Source of the DNA: Actinomycetota bacterium
GTDB lineage: Bacteria; Actinomycetota; Actinomycetes; S36-B12; UBA5976
Assembly (NCBI GenBank): GCA_027730605.1
Contig: JAQCGN010000004.1
Location: 1-41,473, forward strand
Direction: 5' to 3'
Length of the DNA stretch: 41,473 bases
Shown: piece by piece, positions 25,911 to 34,636 of the stretch
Layout: each line of letters starts with the position of its first letter
How positions within the stretch are numbered: the stretch's first letter is position 1
Made by a program: the position numbers and the translations under genes
The notes under the pieces: model-generated
What the model was told of the DNA's origin: nothing
Seen by the model: the letters and a program-made list of their open reading frames with translations, nothing else
Databases searched by the model: none

Positions 25911-26765
25911 ATAACAAGTCGCAAAAAAGTTCGCGAGCCTGCTTCTAAAAGAAGTGGGCTCGTTCGCATTCGTCTAGATATTGCATATGACGGCACAAAT
26001 TTTTCAGGTTTTGGAATTCAACCACATATGAGAACTGTGCAGGGAGAATTAAATAAAGTTTTAAAACAATTTCTTAGATTAGACAAAGTAAAAACAGTGG
26101 GAGCTGGAAGAACCGATGCTGGTGTTCATGCTCGCGGACAAGTTGTGCATTTTGATATTGATCAAGAATTATGGTCAAAAATTAAAGATCCTATGTACAA
26201 ATTCAGAAGAATACTGCCCGCAGATATTCAAGTAAGAAAAGTCGTTATTGCACACCCTGACTTTGATGCTAGATATTCAGCTTTAACAAGAAGGTATTCC
26301 TACACAATTTCAGATGCTAAAGATGGACTAGATCCCCTAAATTCTCGCTATGTTCTTGATTATCGAAAGAAACTTGATCATCATGCGATGAATAAAGCAA
26401 GTAAGGAATTAATTGGTCTTAATAATTTTTATGCTTTTTGTAAAACACGCAAAGGTTCCACCACCATTAGAAATTTGATTAAATTTAATTGGACTAGAAA
26501 AAGTGATTATGTGATATGTGAAGTTATCGCTGATGCATTTTGTTATTCCATGGTGAGAGGACTTGTGGCTGCTGTTGTCCAAGTTGGTGAGGGCAAACGA
26601 GATTTTTCCTGGCCTAAAGAAATCATGCTGAAAGGTAAGAAGATAACTGATTTAAACGTGGTTTCAGCAAATGCTTTGGTGTTGGAAGAAGTTACTTATC
26701 CTCATTTTTCAAAACTAAAAGAGCAATATGAGATTACAAGACGGATGAGGAAACTCGAAGAGTAG
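25911..26765 (+). CDS. truA: tRNA pseudouridine synthase TruA, non-canonical start
   Basis: Makes pseudouridine at positions 38-40 of the tRNA anticodon stem. The catalytic motif GAGRTDAGVHARG has its Asp at residue 69, and RLDIAYDGTNFSGF and RTVQGEL are the conserved N-terminus. The first in-frame ATG (26028) lies after RLDIAYDGTNFSG and would remove essential conserved residues. The frame is open back to 25911, directly after the rplQ stop, but contains no ATG, GTG or TTG there. An AAGGA at 25899-25903 sits 7 bases before an ATA at 25911, the best start candidate. Either an ATA start is used or the base is a sequencing error for ATG. The predicted length of 284 residues fits the family. Confidence 0.85.
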   Translation: MTSRKKVREPASKRSGLVRIRLDIAYDGTNFSGFGIQPHMRTVQGELNKVLKQFLRLDKVKTVGAGRTDAGVHARGQVVHFDIDQELWSKIKDPMYKFRRILPADIQVRKVVIAHPDFDARYSALTRRYSYTISDAKDGLDPLNSRYVLDYRKKLDHHAMNKASKELIGLNNFYAFCKTRKGSTTIRNLIKFNWTRKSDYVICEVIADAFCYSMVRGLVAAVVQVGEGKRDFSWPKEIMLKGKKITDLNVVSANALVLEEVTYPHFSKLKEQYEITRRMRKLEE

Positions 26766-26829
26766 TAATAGATTTGCTTTGTGTATTGTTGGGCCTAAGA
26801 ATAAAAATTCCTAGAAACGAGTAAATCAG

Positions 26830-27663
26830 GTGAATACCACCAAAGTTTGGCTAAATGATGAATTGGTGGACGCCCAAAAGGCCACAGTTAGTGTTTTTGA
26901 TCACGGTTTTACCGTAGGTGATGGAGCTTTTGAAACATTAAAAGTTGTGAACACTCAACCAGTAGCTCTCACCCGTCATATAAAAAGATTAGTTCATTCA
27001 TTAAACACAATTGGAATTGAATTTGATAAAGAAGATTTGTTAAAAAAAGCCATTAATGAGGTTATATCTGCAAATAAATCACTTGGTGAAGTAATGAGAA
27101 TGCGCATTACCTATACCAGTGGAGTGGGTCCTCTTGGTTCAGATAGAACTAAAGATAATTTCACACTTGTGGTGGCAGTAAGTCCTGAATCAATTTGGCC
27201 AGATACAGCACTTGTTATCACAGTTAGTGATCCTAGAAATGATAAATCAATACTTGCTGGATCAAAAACCACTTCTTATGCTCAAAATGCTGCCTTATTA
27301 TCTGTGGCTAAAAAGCAAGGTGCGCATGAAGCAATAATGCCCAACACAAAAGGTGAATTGTGTGAAGGAACTGGTTCAAATATTTTCGTGGTAAAAGATG
27401 GTCAAGTAATGACTCCACCGTTGAGTGGTGGTTGTTTAGGTGGCATAACTAGAGCATTAGTCATTAAATGGTTTGATGTTAAAGAAGTTGATTTACCAAT
27501 GTCGGTTTTAAAAGATGTTGATGAGGCATTTCTAACTTCTTCAACCAGAGATATCCAGCCAATTTCAAAAATTGATGATCGAGTGCTGAATGCACCTGGT
27601 CCAGTGGCCTCAAAAATGAGAAAAGAATTCATTGAGAAATTAGCCCAAAATTACGATGCATAA
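26830..27663 (+). CDS. pabC: Aminotransferase class IV, probable aminodeoxychorismate lyase
   Basis: A 277-residue fold-type IV PLP enzyme. VFDHGFTVGDGAFETLKV is the N-terminal signature and GELCEGTGSNIFVV with TPPLSGGCLGGITR the C-terminal one; the PLP lysine lies in GSKTTSYAQNAALL. The family includes aminodeoxychorismate lyase (PabC, folate synthesis), branched-chain aminotransferase and D-amino acid aminotransferase. The LSGGCLGGITR loop and short length favour PabC, but the substrate is inferred. GTG start at 26830. It is inserted between truA and rplM, which are adjacent in many actinobacteria. Confidence 0.78.
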   Translation: MNTTKVWLNDELVDAQKATVSVFDHGFTVGDGAFETLKVVNTQPVALTRHIKRLVHSLNTIGIEFDKEDLLKKAINEVISANKSLGEVMRMRITYTSGVGPLGSDRTKDNFTLVVAVSPESIWPDTALVITVSDPRNDKSILAGSKTTSYAQNAALLSVAKKQGAHEAIMPNTKGELCEGTGSNIFVVKDGQVMTPPLSGGCLGGITRALVIKWFDVKEVDLPMSVLKDVDEAFLTSSTRDIQPISKIDDRVLNAPGPVASKMRKEFIEKLAQNYDA

Positions 27664-27665
27664 GG

Positions 27666-27720
27666 CCTAAATCTCCTCACAAATTCAGGCAATACCCTCG
27701 ATGCCACCAAGGGATTTAGG
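27666..27720 (+). promoter_or_regulatory. Nested hairpin leader before rplM
   Basis: CCTAAATC (27666-27673) pairs with GATTTAGG (27713-27720); the stem can extend two pairs inward, one a G-U. Inside it GGCA (27688-27691) and TGCC (27702-27705) make a second small stem. The structure lies about 70 bases before the rplM start. L13 leaders with autogenous control are known in Firmicutes, so this is a candidate regulatory leader; a terminator for pabC is the alternative, but there is no U-tract. Confidence 0.4.
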
Positions 27721-27789
27721 GTTAGGTAATCTAGGACTTCGAGCAAGATCAAGAAATAAAAGCCCCAAACCGAAAAGAAAAGAAAAACT

Positions 27790-28242
27790 GTGCGTACTTT
27801 TAGCCCTAAGGCAACCGAGGTCACTCGTGCTTGGCACATTATTGATGCCAGCGAAGTTCCGCTAGGTCGTATTGCATCAGTTGCAGCAAGTATCTTGCGT
27901 GGCAAACACAAAACAATTTTTGCACCACATGTTGATACAGGTGATTTTGTTATTGTTATTAATGCAGGCAAAGTCGCTCTCTCCGGTTCAAAGAGAACTC
28001 AAAAGAAAGCTTTTACCTACTCTGGTTTTCCAGGTGGTTTAACTGCTATTGGTTATGACAAATTATTAGAAACTAATCCACAACGTGCAATTGAAATTGC
28101 AGTTAAAGGAATGCTTCCACACAACAAACTTGGTCGACAATTAATCAAGAAACTAAAAGTTTATGCAGATGCAAATCATCCACATGTGGCACAAGATCCA
28201 AAGCCTTACGAAATTAAACAAATCAAACAGATTGCCAACTAA
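27790..28242 (+). CDS. rplM: Ribosomal protein L13 (uL13)
   Basis: A 150-residue early-assembly large-subunit protein. [38 protein letters not shown] (19 residues) and [19 protein letters not shown] are diagnostic. GTG start at 27790, after an A/G-rich run that serves as a weak ribosome binding site. It is paired with rpsI as usual, 12 bases apart. Upstream is a 126-base spacer with a nested hairpin. Confidence 0.97.
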   Translation: MRTFSPKATEVTRAWHIIDASEVPLGRIASVAASILRGKHKTIFAPHVDTGDFVIVINAGKVALSGSKRTQKKAFTYSGFPGGLTAIGYDKLLETNPQRAIEIAVKGMLPHNKLGRQLIKKLKVYADANHPHVAQDPKPYEIKQIKQIAN

Positions 28243-28254
28243 GAGGAAAATATC

Positions 28255-28713
28255 TTGAGCGAATCAGAAAATTACGTAACCAGCGAATCTTCAAAAACTT
28301 TTGCACCACTAAAAACTGGTAAACAAGCACCAAGTGCTGGAACTGGTAGACGTAAAGAAGCTATTGCACGTGTTCGAATTGTGCCAGGAAATGGCAAGTT
28401 TGTAGTTAACGGTAAAGAATTAGCAGTTTATTTCCCCAACAAATTACATCAGCAATTAGTTAATGATCCATTCAAAGTTTTAGGTATTGAAAAAAATTAT
28501 GATGTAATAGCTCACATTGTGGGTGGTGGCTCAAGTGGTCAAGCAGGAGCATTGCGCTTAGGAATTGCCCGTGCGCTAAATGAAGTTGATAGAGAAATTA
28601 ATCGCCCAGTTTTGAAAAAAGCAGGATTTTTAACTCGTGATCCAAGAGTTATTGAACGTAAAAAAGCTGGTTTGAAGAAAGCTCGTAAGCGTTCTCAATA
28701 CAGCAAGCGCTAA
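28255..28713 (+). CDS. rpsI: Ribosomal protein S9 (uS9)
   Basis: A 152-residue small-subunit head protein whose C-terminal tail reaches the P-site t[43 protein letters not shown] and the C-terminal [12 protein letters not shown] are diagnostic, including the final KR that contacts tRNA. The N-terminal ~25 residues are an extension typical of actinobacteria. TTG start at 28255 with AGAGGAAAA upstream. glmM begins 5 bases after its stop. Confidence 0.97.
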   Translation: MSESENYVTSESSKTFAPLKTGKQAPSAGTGRRKEAIARVRIVPGNGKFVVNGKELAVYFPNKLHQQLVNDPFKVLGIEKNYDVIAHIVGGGSSGQAGALRLGIARALNEVDREINRPVLKKAGFLTRDPRVIERKKAGLKKARKRSQYSKR

Positions 28714-28717
28714 TTAC

Positions 28718-30052
28718 ATGGGCCGATTATTCGGCACCGATGGTGTGCGAGGAAGTGCCAATAAAGATTTAACTCCTGAACTAGTTTTCTCCCTTGGAAG
28801 ATCAGCATCCTTAGTTATTGCTCAACAACACGGCAAAGGTAAAGCAAAAGCTGTTGTGGGCAGAGACCCAAGAGCATCTGGTGAAATGCTTGAAGCAGCA
28901 TTAATTGCAGGTCTTGCCACTGTTGGTGTTGATGTTTTAAAAGTTGGTGTTTTACCAACACCTGCCATTGCTTATTTAACACAATATTACGGTGCAGATT
29001 TAGGTGTGGTTTTATCTGCTTCACATAACGTTTTCTCAGACAATGGAGTTAAGTTCTTTTCAAAGGATGGTAAAAAACTTCCCGATGGTGTTGAAGATGA
29101 AATTGAAAAAAATCTAGAAACAAAAGTTCCTCATCCAACAGGAAGTGAAGTTGGCCGAGTTAAAGAAATGGCTGATGCCTACGAAGCATATTTAGCTCAC
29201 CTTTTAGAAACAGTTGATACAGGTGCTTTAAAAGGTTTAAAAATTGCTGTTGATTGTGCCAATGGTGCAGCAAGTGAAGTTGCTCCAGATTTGTACTCCA
29301 GAGCAGGAGCTCAAGTTATTGCAATTCACAATGCACCAAATGGCATCAATATAAATGACAATTGTGGCTCTACTCATCTGGAATCCTTAATTGAAACTGT
29401 TAAGAAAAATAATTGTGATTTGGGAATTGCTCATGATGGCGACGCTGATAGATGTTTAGCAATTGACAATGAAGGAAACGTAATAGACGGTGATCACATT
29501 TTGGCTCTTTTGGCGCATGATTTTAAACAAACAGGAAAATTGACTTCTGACACGGTTGTTTCAACAGTCATGGCAAATCTTGGCTTTAAAATTGCTATGA
29601 AGTCCTCATCAATAAGTGTTATTGAAACTGCTGTTGGGGATAGATATGTTCTTGAAGCAATGGAAGAAAAGAATTATATTTTAGGTGGCGAACAATCTGG
29701 TCATATAATAATGAGAAACTATTCCACCACTGGAGATGGATTATTAACAGCCCTTCATTTAATGAAAGCTGTTTCTGCAACTAAGAAATCACTCAAAGAA
29801 TTAGCAAGTATTGTCAAGAAATTTCCACAAATCTTAATCAATATCCCTGATGTCGATAAAGCTAAAATTAATAATTCAGAGCTAAATACTGCTGTTAAAA
29901 AATATGAAACAGAACTTGGTGAAAAAGGAAGAGTGTTACTTAGACCAAGTGGTACCGAACCCTTAATCAGAGTAATGGTTGAGGCAGAAACAATGAAACA
30001 GGCTAAAGATATTGCAGATTCTTTAGCAAGTATTGTTAAAAAAACCTGTTAA
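28718..30052 (+). CDS. glmM: Phosphoglucosamine mutase
   Basis: A 444-residue alpha-D-phosphohexomutase converting GlcN-6-P to GlcN-1-P for UDP-GlcNAc and peptidoglycan. FGTDGVRG opens the protein, the phosphoserine motif SASHN has Ser102, the metal loop is HDGDADRC near residue 240, the sugar-binding loop GGEQSGH near 325, and the phosphate-binding RPSGTEPLIRVM near the end. It starts 5 bases after rpsI, in the common actinobacterial order rplM-rpsI-glmM-glmS. The stop overlaps the convergent yaaA stop (TTAA, 30049-30052). Confidence 0.97.
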   Translation: MGRLFGTDGVRGSANKDLTPELVFSLGRSASLVIAQQHGKGKAKAVVGRDPRASGEMLEAALIAGLATVGVDVLKVGVLPTPAIAYLTQYYGADLGVVLSASHNVFSDNGVKFFSKDGKKLPDGVEDEIEKNLETKVPHPTGSEVGRVKEMADAYEAYLAHLLETVDTGALKGLKIAVDCANGAASEVAPDLYSRAGAQVIAIHNAPNGININDNCGSTHLESLIETVKKNNCDLGIAHDGDADRCLAIDNEGNVIDGDHILALLAHDFKQTGKLTSDTVVSTVMANLGFKIAMKSSSISVIETAVGDRYVLEAMEEKNYILGGEQSGHIIMRNYSTTGDGLLTALHLMKAVSATKKSLKELASIVKKFPQILINIPDVDKAKINNSELNTAVKKYETELGEKGRVLLRPSGTEPLIRVMVEAETMKQAKDIADSLASIVKKTC

Positions 30053-30735
30053 TTCTTAACAATTATATCTAGAAACCAACTTTTTTTGGCTTCTGGTTTT
30101 ACTAACTCACACTTGAACTCTTTGGACAATAATTTTTGAAGTTCTTGAGGAGTCTTTGGGGTCTTTGATTGCATAACTAAAAACCTTGTGACATCACCTC
30201 TGGTTTTCTTTGACATGTGAGTGACCACAGTTCTTTTGCCAGATTTTTCGGTAAACACCCTTATACCAACTGTTTTTTTTAATTCTGGGGTCCAAACAGC
30301 TTGATAAGTAGATGATCGACAATCAATAATTAAATCAGTTTTAATAGCAGCAAGAGCGCTAGTCACAACTGGTTTCCATAGTGCATTTAAGGAACCAAGT
30401 TTAGGTAAAGATTTAGCCGTATCTAATTTGTAGTAAGGAATTAAGTCATTGAGCCTTACTGCGCCAAATAATGCAGAAATTATCACAATGCATTTCTCAG
30501 ATTTTTTCTTAGCCGCTGAACTTAAGTTTTTGTAATCAAGTGCTTGATATAAAACTCCTGAATATACTTCAACTGCTTTGGCACTTGGTGATTTCAATAT
30601 TTTTGCACCCATTGCTGAAAGTGTTTTCTTTCTGGTGGGGTTTAGATCTTTTCCAAAAGACATTGAGTTTAAAGAGACAGGTTTGCCCTTTGGTACAGAG
30701 TTCTTGCCCTCGCTGGGCGGTAAGAGGATGAGCAT
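30049..30735 (-). CDS. yaaA: YaaA (DUF328) family protein
   Basis: A 228-residue protein of the UPF0246/YaaA family, in E. coli a peroxide-stress protein that lowers free intracellular iron; the fold binds DNA in the E. coli structure. Motifs: MLILLPPSEGKN at the start, YSGVLYQALDY, IISALFGAVRLNDLIPYYKLD, and HMSKKTRGDVTRF. I choose the ATG at 30735, giving the family start MLILLPPSEGK; an upstream extension would overlap the glmS promoter. TAGTGT lies 7 bases upstream. It is inserted, reversed, between glmM and glmS. Confidence 0.9.
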   Translation of the reverse strand: MLILLPPSEGKNSVPKGKPVSLNSMSFGKDLNPTRKKTLSAMGAKILKSPSAKAVEVYSGVLYQALDYKNLSSAAKKKSEKCIVIISALFGAVRLNDLIPYYKLDTAKSLPKLGSLNALWKPVVTSALAAIKTDLIIDCRSSTYQAVWTPELKKTVGIRVFTEKSGKRTVVTHMSKKTRGDVTRFLVMQSKTPKTPQELQKLLSKEFKCELVKPEAKKSWFLDIIVKN

Positions 30736-30742
30736 AAGTTGA

Positions 30743-30748
30743 ACACTA
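30743..30748 (-). promoter_or_regulatory. -10 box for leaderless yaaA transcript
   Basis: TAGTGT on the minus strand, 7 bases before the yaaA ATG. It lies 20 bases from the glmS box on the other strand, in a 47-base divergent spacer. Confidence 0.5.
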
Positions 30749-30767
30749 CGCCAAATCTTGATTCGCG

Positions 30768-30773
30768 TAGGCT
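30768..30773 (+). promoter_or_regulatory. -10 box for leaderless glmS transcript
   Basis: TAGGCT ends 9 bases before the glmS ATG, with no Shine-Dalgarno. It is preceded by GCG, as is the yaaA box on the other strand. Confidence 0.5.
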
Positions 30774-30782
30774 GTAAACACA

Positions 30783-32633
30783 ATGTGTGGAATTGTTGGC
30801 TACGTCGGAAACAAGCAAGCCTTAACGGTGGTAGTTGATGGATTGCGTCGACTTGAATACCGCGGTTATGACTCCGCTGGTGTTGCTGTTGTTAATAACA
30901 AAAAACTTGATGTTAGAAAAAAAGCTGGAAAGTTAACCAATCTTGAAACACTCTTAGGTAATGATCCACTTCCAGATTCCACAACTGCAATAGGACATAC
31001 TCGCTGGGCAACCCATGGCATTCCAAATGATGCCAATGCTCATCCCCACACTGATGTTTCAAATGAGATAGCAGTTATCCATAACGGAATTATAGAAAAT
31101 TTCTCTGAGCTAAGAGCCGAATTACAAAAAGCTGGTGTCAAATTAAATAGTGATACTGACACCGAAGTAGTAGCACATTTACTAAATTTTGAATATCCAA
31201 AATCAAATAATGATTTAGCAGAAAGTATGAGAAAAGTAGTGAGAAGGCTTAAAGGTGCATTTACTTTAGTGGCAGTCCATGCACAGCAACCCGATGTTGT
31301 GGTAGGGGCAAGAAGAAACTCACCGTTAGTAGTAGGACGCGGTAATGGAGAAAATTTCTTAGCATCAGATGTGGCAGCGTTTATATCTCACACAAAAAAT
31401 GCTATTGAATTAGGACAAGACCAAGTTGTTGAACTTCGACATAACAAAATAACAATCACAGATTTTGATGGCAAACCTGCTCAAACTAAAGAATTTGTGG
31501 TTGATTGGGATTCAAAGGCTGCAGAAAAAGGTGGCTTTGATTTGTTTATGTTAAAAGAAATATTTGAGCAACCAAAAGCTGTTGCCGAGACTTTGGTTGG
31601 GCGCTTAGCCGGAGATGGCAAATTAATTTTAGAAGAAATGAATTTATCAATTGGTGAAATTGCAAATATTGAAAAAATAGTTTTCGTAGCCTGTGGCACT
31701 GCTTTTCATAGCGGAATGATTGGCAAATATGCCATGGAGCGCTGGACAAGAATTCCGTGTGAAGTTGAATTAGCAAGTGAATTTAGATATAGAGATCCAA
31801 TTTTAAGTGCTAAAACTTTAGTTGTAGCAATTTCTCAAAGTGGGGAAACTATGGACACTTTGATGGCGATTAGACACGCTAAATCTCAAGGTGCCAGAGT
31901 TTTAGCAATTTGTAATACCCAAGGATCAACTATTCCTAGAGAATCTGATGCAGTTTTATACACTCGCGGTGGGCCAGAAATTGCAGTTGCTTCAACCAAA
32001 GCATTTTTAACCCAAGTCGTTGCAGTTGAACTATTATCACTTTATTTTGCGCAATTGCGCCTTGATAAACCAACCGCTGAAATAAAACAAGTGATGAATG
32101 AATTAGCAAATATTTCCCACCAAATAGATGTAGTGCTAGATACCACAGATGCGGTCAAAGATTTAGCTAAAAAATATGTGAATGCTCAAAGTGTTTTATT
32201 TATTGGTCGACATGTTGGCTTTCCTGTTGCCCTTGAAGGGGCTTTAAAGTTAAAAGAACTTGCTTACATGCACGCTGAAGGATTTGCTGCCGGAGAGCTA
32301 AAACATGGCCCCATTGCATTAATTGAAGATGGAATTCCAGTAGTAATAATTGTGCCAAGTGTGAGAGAAGAAAAAGAGTTACATGAAAAAGTTGTTTCAA
32401 ATATTCAGGAAGTAAGAGCAAGAGGGGCTAAAACTATTTTGATAGTTGAAGAAGGAGATGAGTCCGTGGTGCAGTTTGGCGATCACATAATAAGAATTCC
32501 TCAAACCACAAGTTTGCTCCAACCTTTAGTGGCCACAGTTCCTTTACAAGTATTTGCCTGCGCATTGGCCACACTGAAAGGCCACGATGTTGACCAACCC
32601 CGTAATCTGGCTAAATCAGTAACAGTTGAATAG
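30783..32633 (+). CDS. glmS: Glutamine-fructose-6-phosphate aminotransferase
   Basis: A 616-residue enzyme making glucosamine-6-phosphate from fructose-6-P and glutamine. The N-terminal Ntn-glutaminase domain starts MCGIVGYVG with the nucleophile Cys2 exposed by methionine removal, and has HTRWATHG and NGIIENF. Two SIS domains follow (about residues 285-430 and 460-600), with FVACGTAFHSG and the C-terminal tail DQPRNLAKSVTVE, typical of GlmS. It feeds glmM, separated only by the reversed yaaA. No ribozyme-like leader fits, since the promoter box is 9 bases from the start. Confidence 0.97.
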   Translation: MCGIVGYVGNKQALTVVVDGLRRLEYRGYDSAGVAVVNNKKLDVRKKAGKLTNLETLLGNDPLPDSTTAIGHTRWATHGIPNDANAHPHTDVSNEIAVIHNGIIENFSELRAELQKAGVKLNSDTDTEVVAHLLNFEYPKSNNDLAESMRKVVRRLKGAFTLVAVHAQQPDVVVGARRNSPLVVGRGNGENFLASDVAAFISHTKNAIELGQDQVVELRHNKITITDFDGKPAQTKEFVVDWDSKAAEKGGFDLFMLKEIFEQPKAVAETLVGRLAGDGKLILEEMNLSIGEIANIEKIVFVACGTAFHSGMIGKYAMERWTRIPCEVELASEFRYRDPILSAKTLVVAISQSGETMDTLMAIRHAKSQGARVLAICNTQGSTIPRESDAVLYTRGGPEIAVASTKAFLTQVVAVELLSLYFAQLRLDKPTAEIKQVMNELANISHQIDVVLDTTDAVKDLAKKYVNAQSVLFIGRHVGFPVALEGALKLKELAYMHAEGFAAGELKHGPIALIEDGIPVVIIVPSVREEKELHEKVVSNIQEVRARGAKTILIVEEGDESVVQFGDHIIRIPQTTSLLQPLVATVPLQVFACALATLKGHDVDQPRNLAKSVTVE

Positions 32634-32649
32634 AAGGAATTAATTTCTC

Positions 32650-33021
32650 ATGATCATTGGTATTGGTGTTGATGTGGTTGACACCCCTAGGTTTCAAGGT
32701 TCTCTTGTGCGAACTCCTGGTTTAAATAGCCGTTTATTTACAGAAAGAGAATTAAATTCTCCTGGCGGTAAAGGAGAAAATGCAGTTTCACTGGCGGCAC
32801 GTTTTGCAGCAAAAGAAGCAGTGGCAAAAGCTTTAGGTGCACCAGCAGGTTTGAGTTGGCAAGATTGTGAAATTTTACTTGGAGATCGTGGTAAACCATA
32901 TTTAGAAATTAGTGGCACAGTTGCCAATGAAGCAAAACGTCAAGGAATAACTAATTGGCATCTTTCTCTTTCCCATGATGGCAATATTGCAACGGCTTTT
33001 GTTATTGCTGAAAAGCAATAA
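32650..33021 (+). CDS. acpS: Holo-ACP synthase
   Basis: A 123-residue phosphopantetheinyl transferase that activates acyl carrier protein. [14 protein letters not shown] contains the metal-binding Asp8, and [13 protein letters not shown] the metal-binding Glu of the WxxKEA-type motif; [15 protein letters not shown] is the C-terminal signature. ATG at 32650, 16 bases after glmS with GAAGGAAT upstream. In most actinobacteria nnr (NAD(P)HX epimerase/dehydratase) follows; here alr follows directly. Confidence 0.96.
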   Translation: MIIGIGVDVVDTPRFQGSLVRTPGLNSRLFTERELNSPGGKGENAVSLAARFAAKEAVAKALGAPAGLSWQDCEILLGDRGKPYLEISGTVANEAKRQGITNWHLSLSHDGNIATAFVIAEKQ

Positions 33022-33042
33022 ATAGTTTTAGAAAAATGAAAA

Positions 33043-34173
33043 ATGAGTAACTTACGCGGTGCCTATGTTGATTTAGCGGCAATCAGAGACAACGTAAAAG
33101 TTTTACAAAATTTAGCTAAAAACTCTGAAGTAATGGCTGTGGTAAAAGCAGATGCTTATGGTCATGGACTAATTCCTGTTGCAAAAGCTGCCCGACAAGG
33201 TGGGGCAACATGGTTAGGAACTGCACTTTTAGAAGAAGCAATTAGTTTAAGAAATTCTGGGGATTCAGGTCGGATATTAACTTGGTTGGGATCTCCCAAT
33301 GATAAATGGCAAGAATGTATTGATTTAGGAATTGATGTTTCTGTTTCTAGTATTGAAATAGCTTCCGAAGTTATTAAAGCAGCTAAAAAAATTGGCAAGA
33401 AAGCAAAAATTCATATCAAAGTTGATACAGGGTTAGGTCGAAACGGAGTAATGCCCAATGATTTAGCAGATTTGACAAGTTTACTTGAAGAAGCAACAGC
33501 AAATGGTTTAGTAGAGGTTGTTGCAGTTTGGACACACTTTGCTTTAGCTGATGCTCCAAGTAGTCCCACAATTGCAAAGCAACTGGAAGTTTTAGATGCA
33601 AGTTTTAAATTTGTTGAGTCAAGAGGATTTAAAAATTTAATGAAACATGCAGCAAATAGTGCTGCAACCTTAACTTCTCCGCACACCCATTTTGATTTAG
33701 TGAGACCAGGTATTGCTGTTTATGGCATAACTCCAGGTGGTGAAGTTGGTAAAGCTAGTGAATATGGATTAAGACCAGCTATGACTCTAAAAGCACAAGC
33801 AGCGTTAGTTAAAGATGTACCTGCAGGACATGGGATTTCTTATGGTGCTGAGTATGTAACTAAACAAAATACAAAAATTGCTTTAATTCCTTTAGGTTAT
33901 GCAGATGGAATACCAAGAATTGCTGGAAACAAAGGACCTGTCTTAGCTAATGGCAAAAAATTTAGCGTAGCAGGAAGAGTTTGTATGGATCAATTTGTTA
34001 TTGATATTGGTGATCTTGATTTTTCAACTGGGGATGAAGTAATTTTATTTGGAGACCCTGCTCAGAATGAACCAGATGTTGAAGAGTGGGCAAAAGCTTC
34101 ACAAAGCATAGGTTATGAAATTGTGACCAGACTTGGATCAAGAGTTCCACGAATTTATTTAAACGAGATTTAA
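33043..34173 (+). CDS. alr: Alanine racemase
   Basis: A 376-residue PLP enzyme interconverting L- and D-alanine for peptidoglycan. The PLP lysine is Lys35 in AVVKADAYGHG; the opposing Tyr of the active site lies in ISYGAEY near residue 266. KVDTGLGRNGV and RPGIAVYG are family motifs of the barrel domain, and VAGRVCMDQFVIDIG lies in the C-terminal beta domain. ATG at 33043, 21 bases after acpS. It is followed 7 bases later by tsaE. Confidence 0.97.
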   Translation: MSNLRGAYVDLAAIRDNVKVLQNLAKNSEVMAVVKADAYGHGLIPVAKAARQGGATWLGTALLEEAISLRNSGDSGRILTWLGSPNDKWQECIDLGIDVSVSSIEIASEVIKAAKKIGKKAKIHIKVDTGLGRNGVMPNDLADLTSLLEEATANGLVEVVAVWTHFALADAPSSPTIAKQLEVLDASFKFVESRGFKNLMKHAANSAATLTSPHTHFDLVRPGIAVYGITPGGEVGKASEYGLRPAMTLKAQAALVKDVPAGHGISYGAEYVTKQNTKIALIPLGYADGIPRIAGNKGPVLANGKKFSVAGRVCMDQFVIDIGDLDFSTGDEVILFGDPAQNEPDVEEWAKASQSIGYEIVTRLGSRVPRIYLNEI

Positions 34174-34180
34174 TAAAAGA

Positions 34181-34636
34181 ATGACTTTTTCTATCATCAC
34201 CTCTAATTCTCATGAGACTAAAGAGTTAGGCAAAAAACTTGGAAAACTATTAAAAGTAGGTGATTGTGTTTTACTCGATGGAGAACTTGGAGCTGGAAAA
34301 ACCACTTTTACGCAAGGAATCGCTAGTGCCCTAAAAATAAAGGGTGAAGTTACAAGTCCCACCTTTGTTATTGCTCGTGAGCATAAATCATTAAACGACG
34401 GGCCAAATCTTGTTCATGTTGATGCGTATAGATTGAGTACCTTGGCTGAAATTTCACATTTAGATCTGGCTTCAGATATTGATAAATCGATTTTGGTAGT
34501 GGAGTGGGGCAAGGGTTTAGTAAATGATTTAGTAGCCCAACCTATTCAAATCAAAATTAATCATGACATAACAGATGAAAACAAAAGGGAATTTATTATT
34601 ATCGCAAACGAACATATAACAAAAGGACTTTCATGA
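34181..34636 (+). CDS. tsaE: TsaE, ATPase of t6A tRNA modification
   Basis: A 151-residue P-loop ATPase. GELGAGKTTFTQG is Walker A; EVTSPTFVIAREH, HVDAYRLSTLAEI and VEWGKG are conserved in TsaE. With TsaB and TsaD it forms the complex transferring the threonylcarbamoyl group onto A37 of ANN-decoding tRNAs; TsaE drives turnover. It overlaps tsaB by four bases (ATGA), a translational coupling that fits their assembly into one complex. Confidence 0.95.
   Translation: MTFSIITSNSHETKELGKKLGKLLKVGDCVLLDGELGAGKTTFTQGIASALKIKGEVTSPTFVIAREHKSLNDGPNLVHVDAYRLSTLAEISHLDLASDIDKSILVVEWGKGLVNDLVAQPIQIKINHDITDENKREFIIIANEHITKGLS

Noticed and set aside
30736-30782. glmS ribozyme in the leader
   Set aside because: The spacer to the divergent yaaA start is only 47 bases, and the promoter box lies 9 bases from the glmS start; there is no room for a ribozyme.
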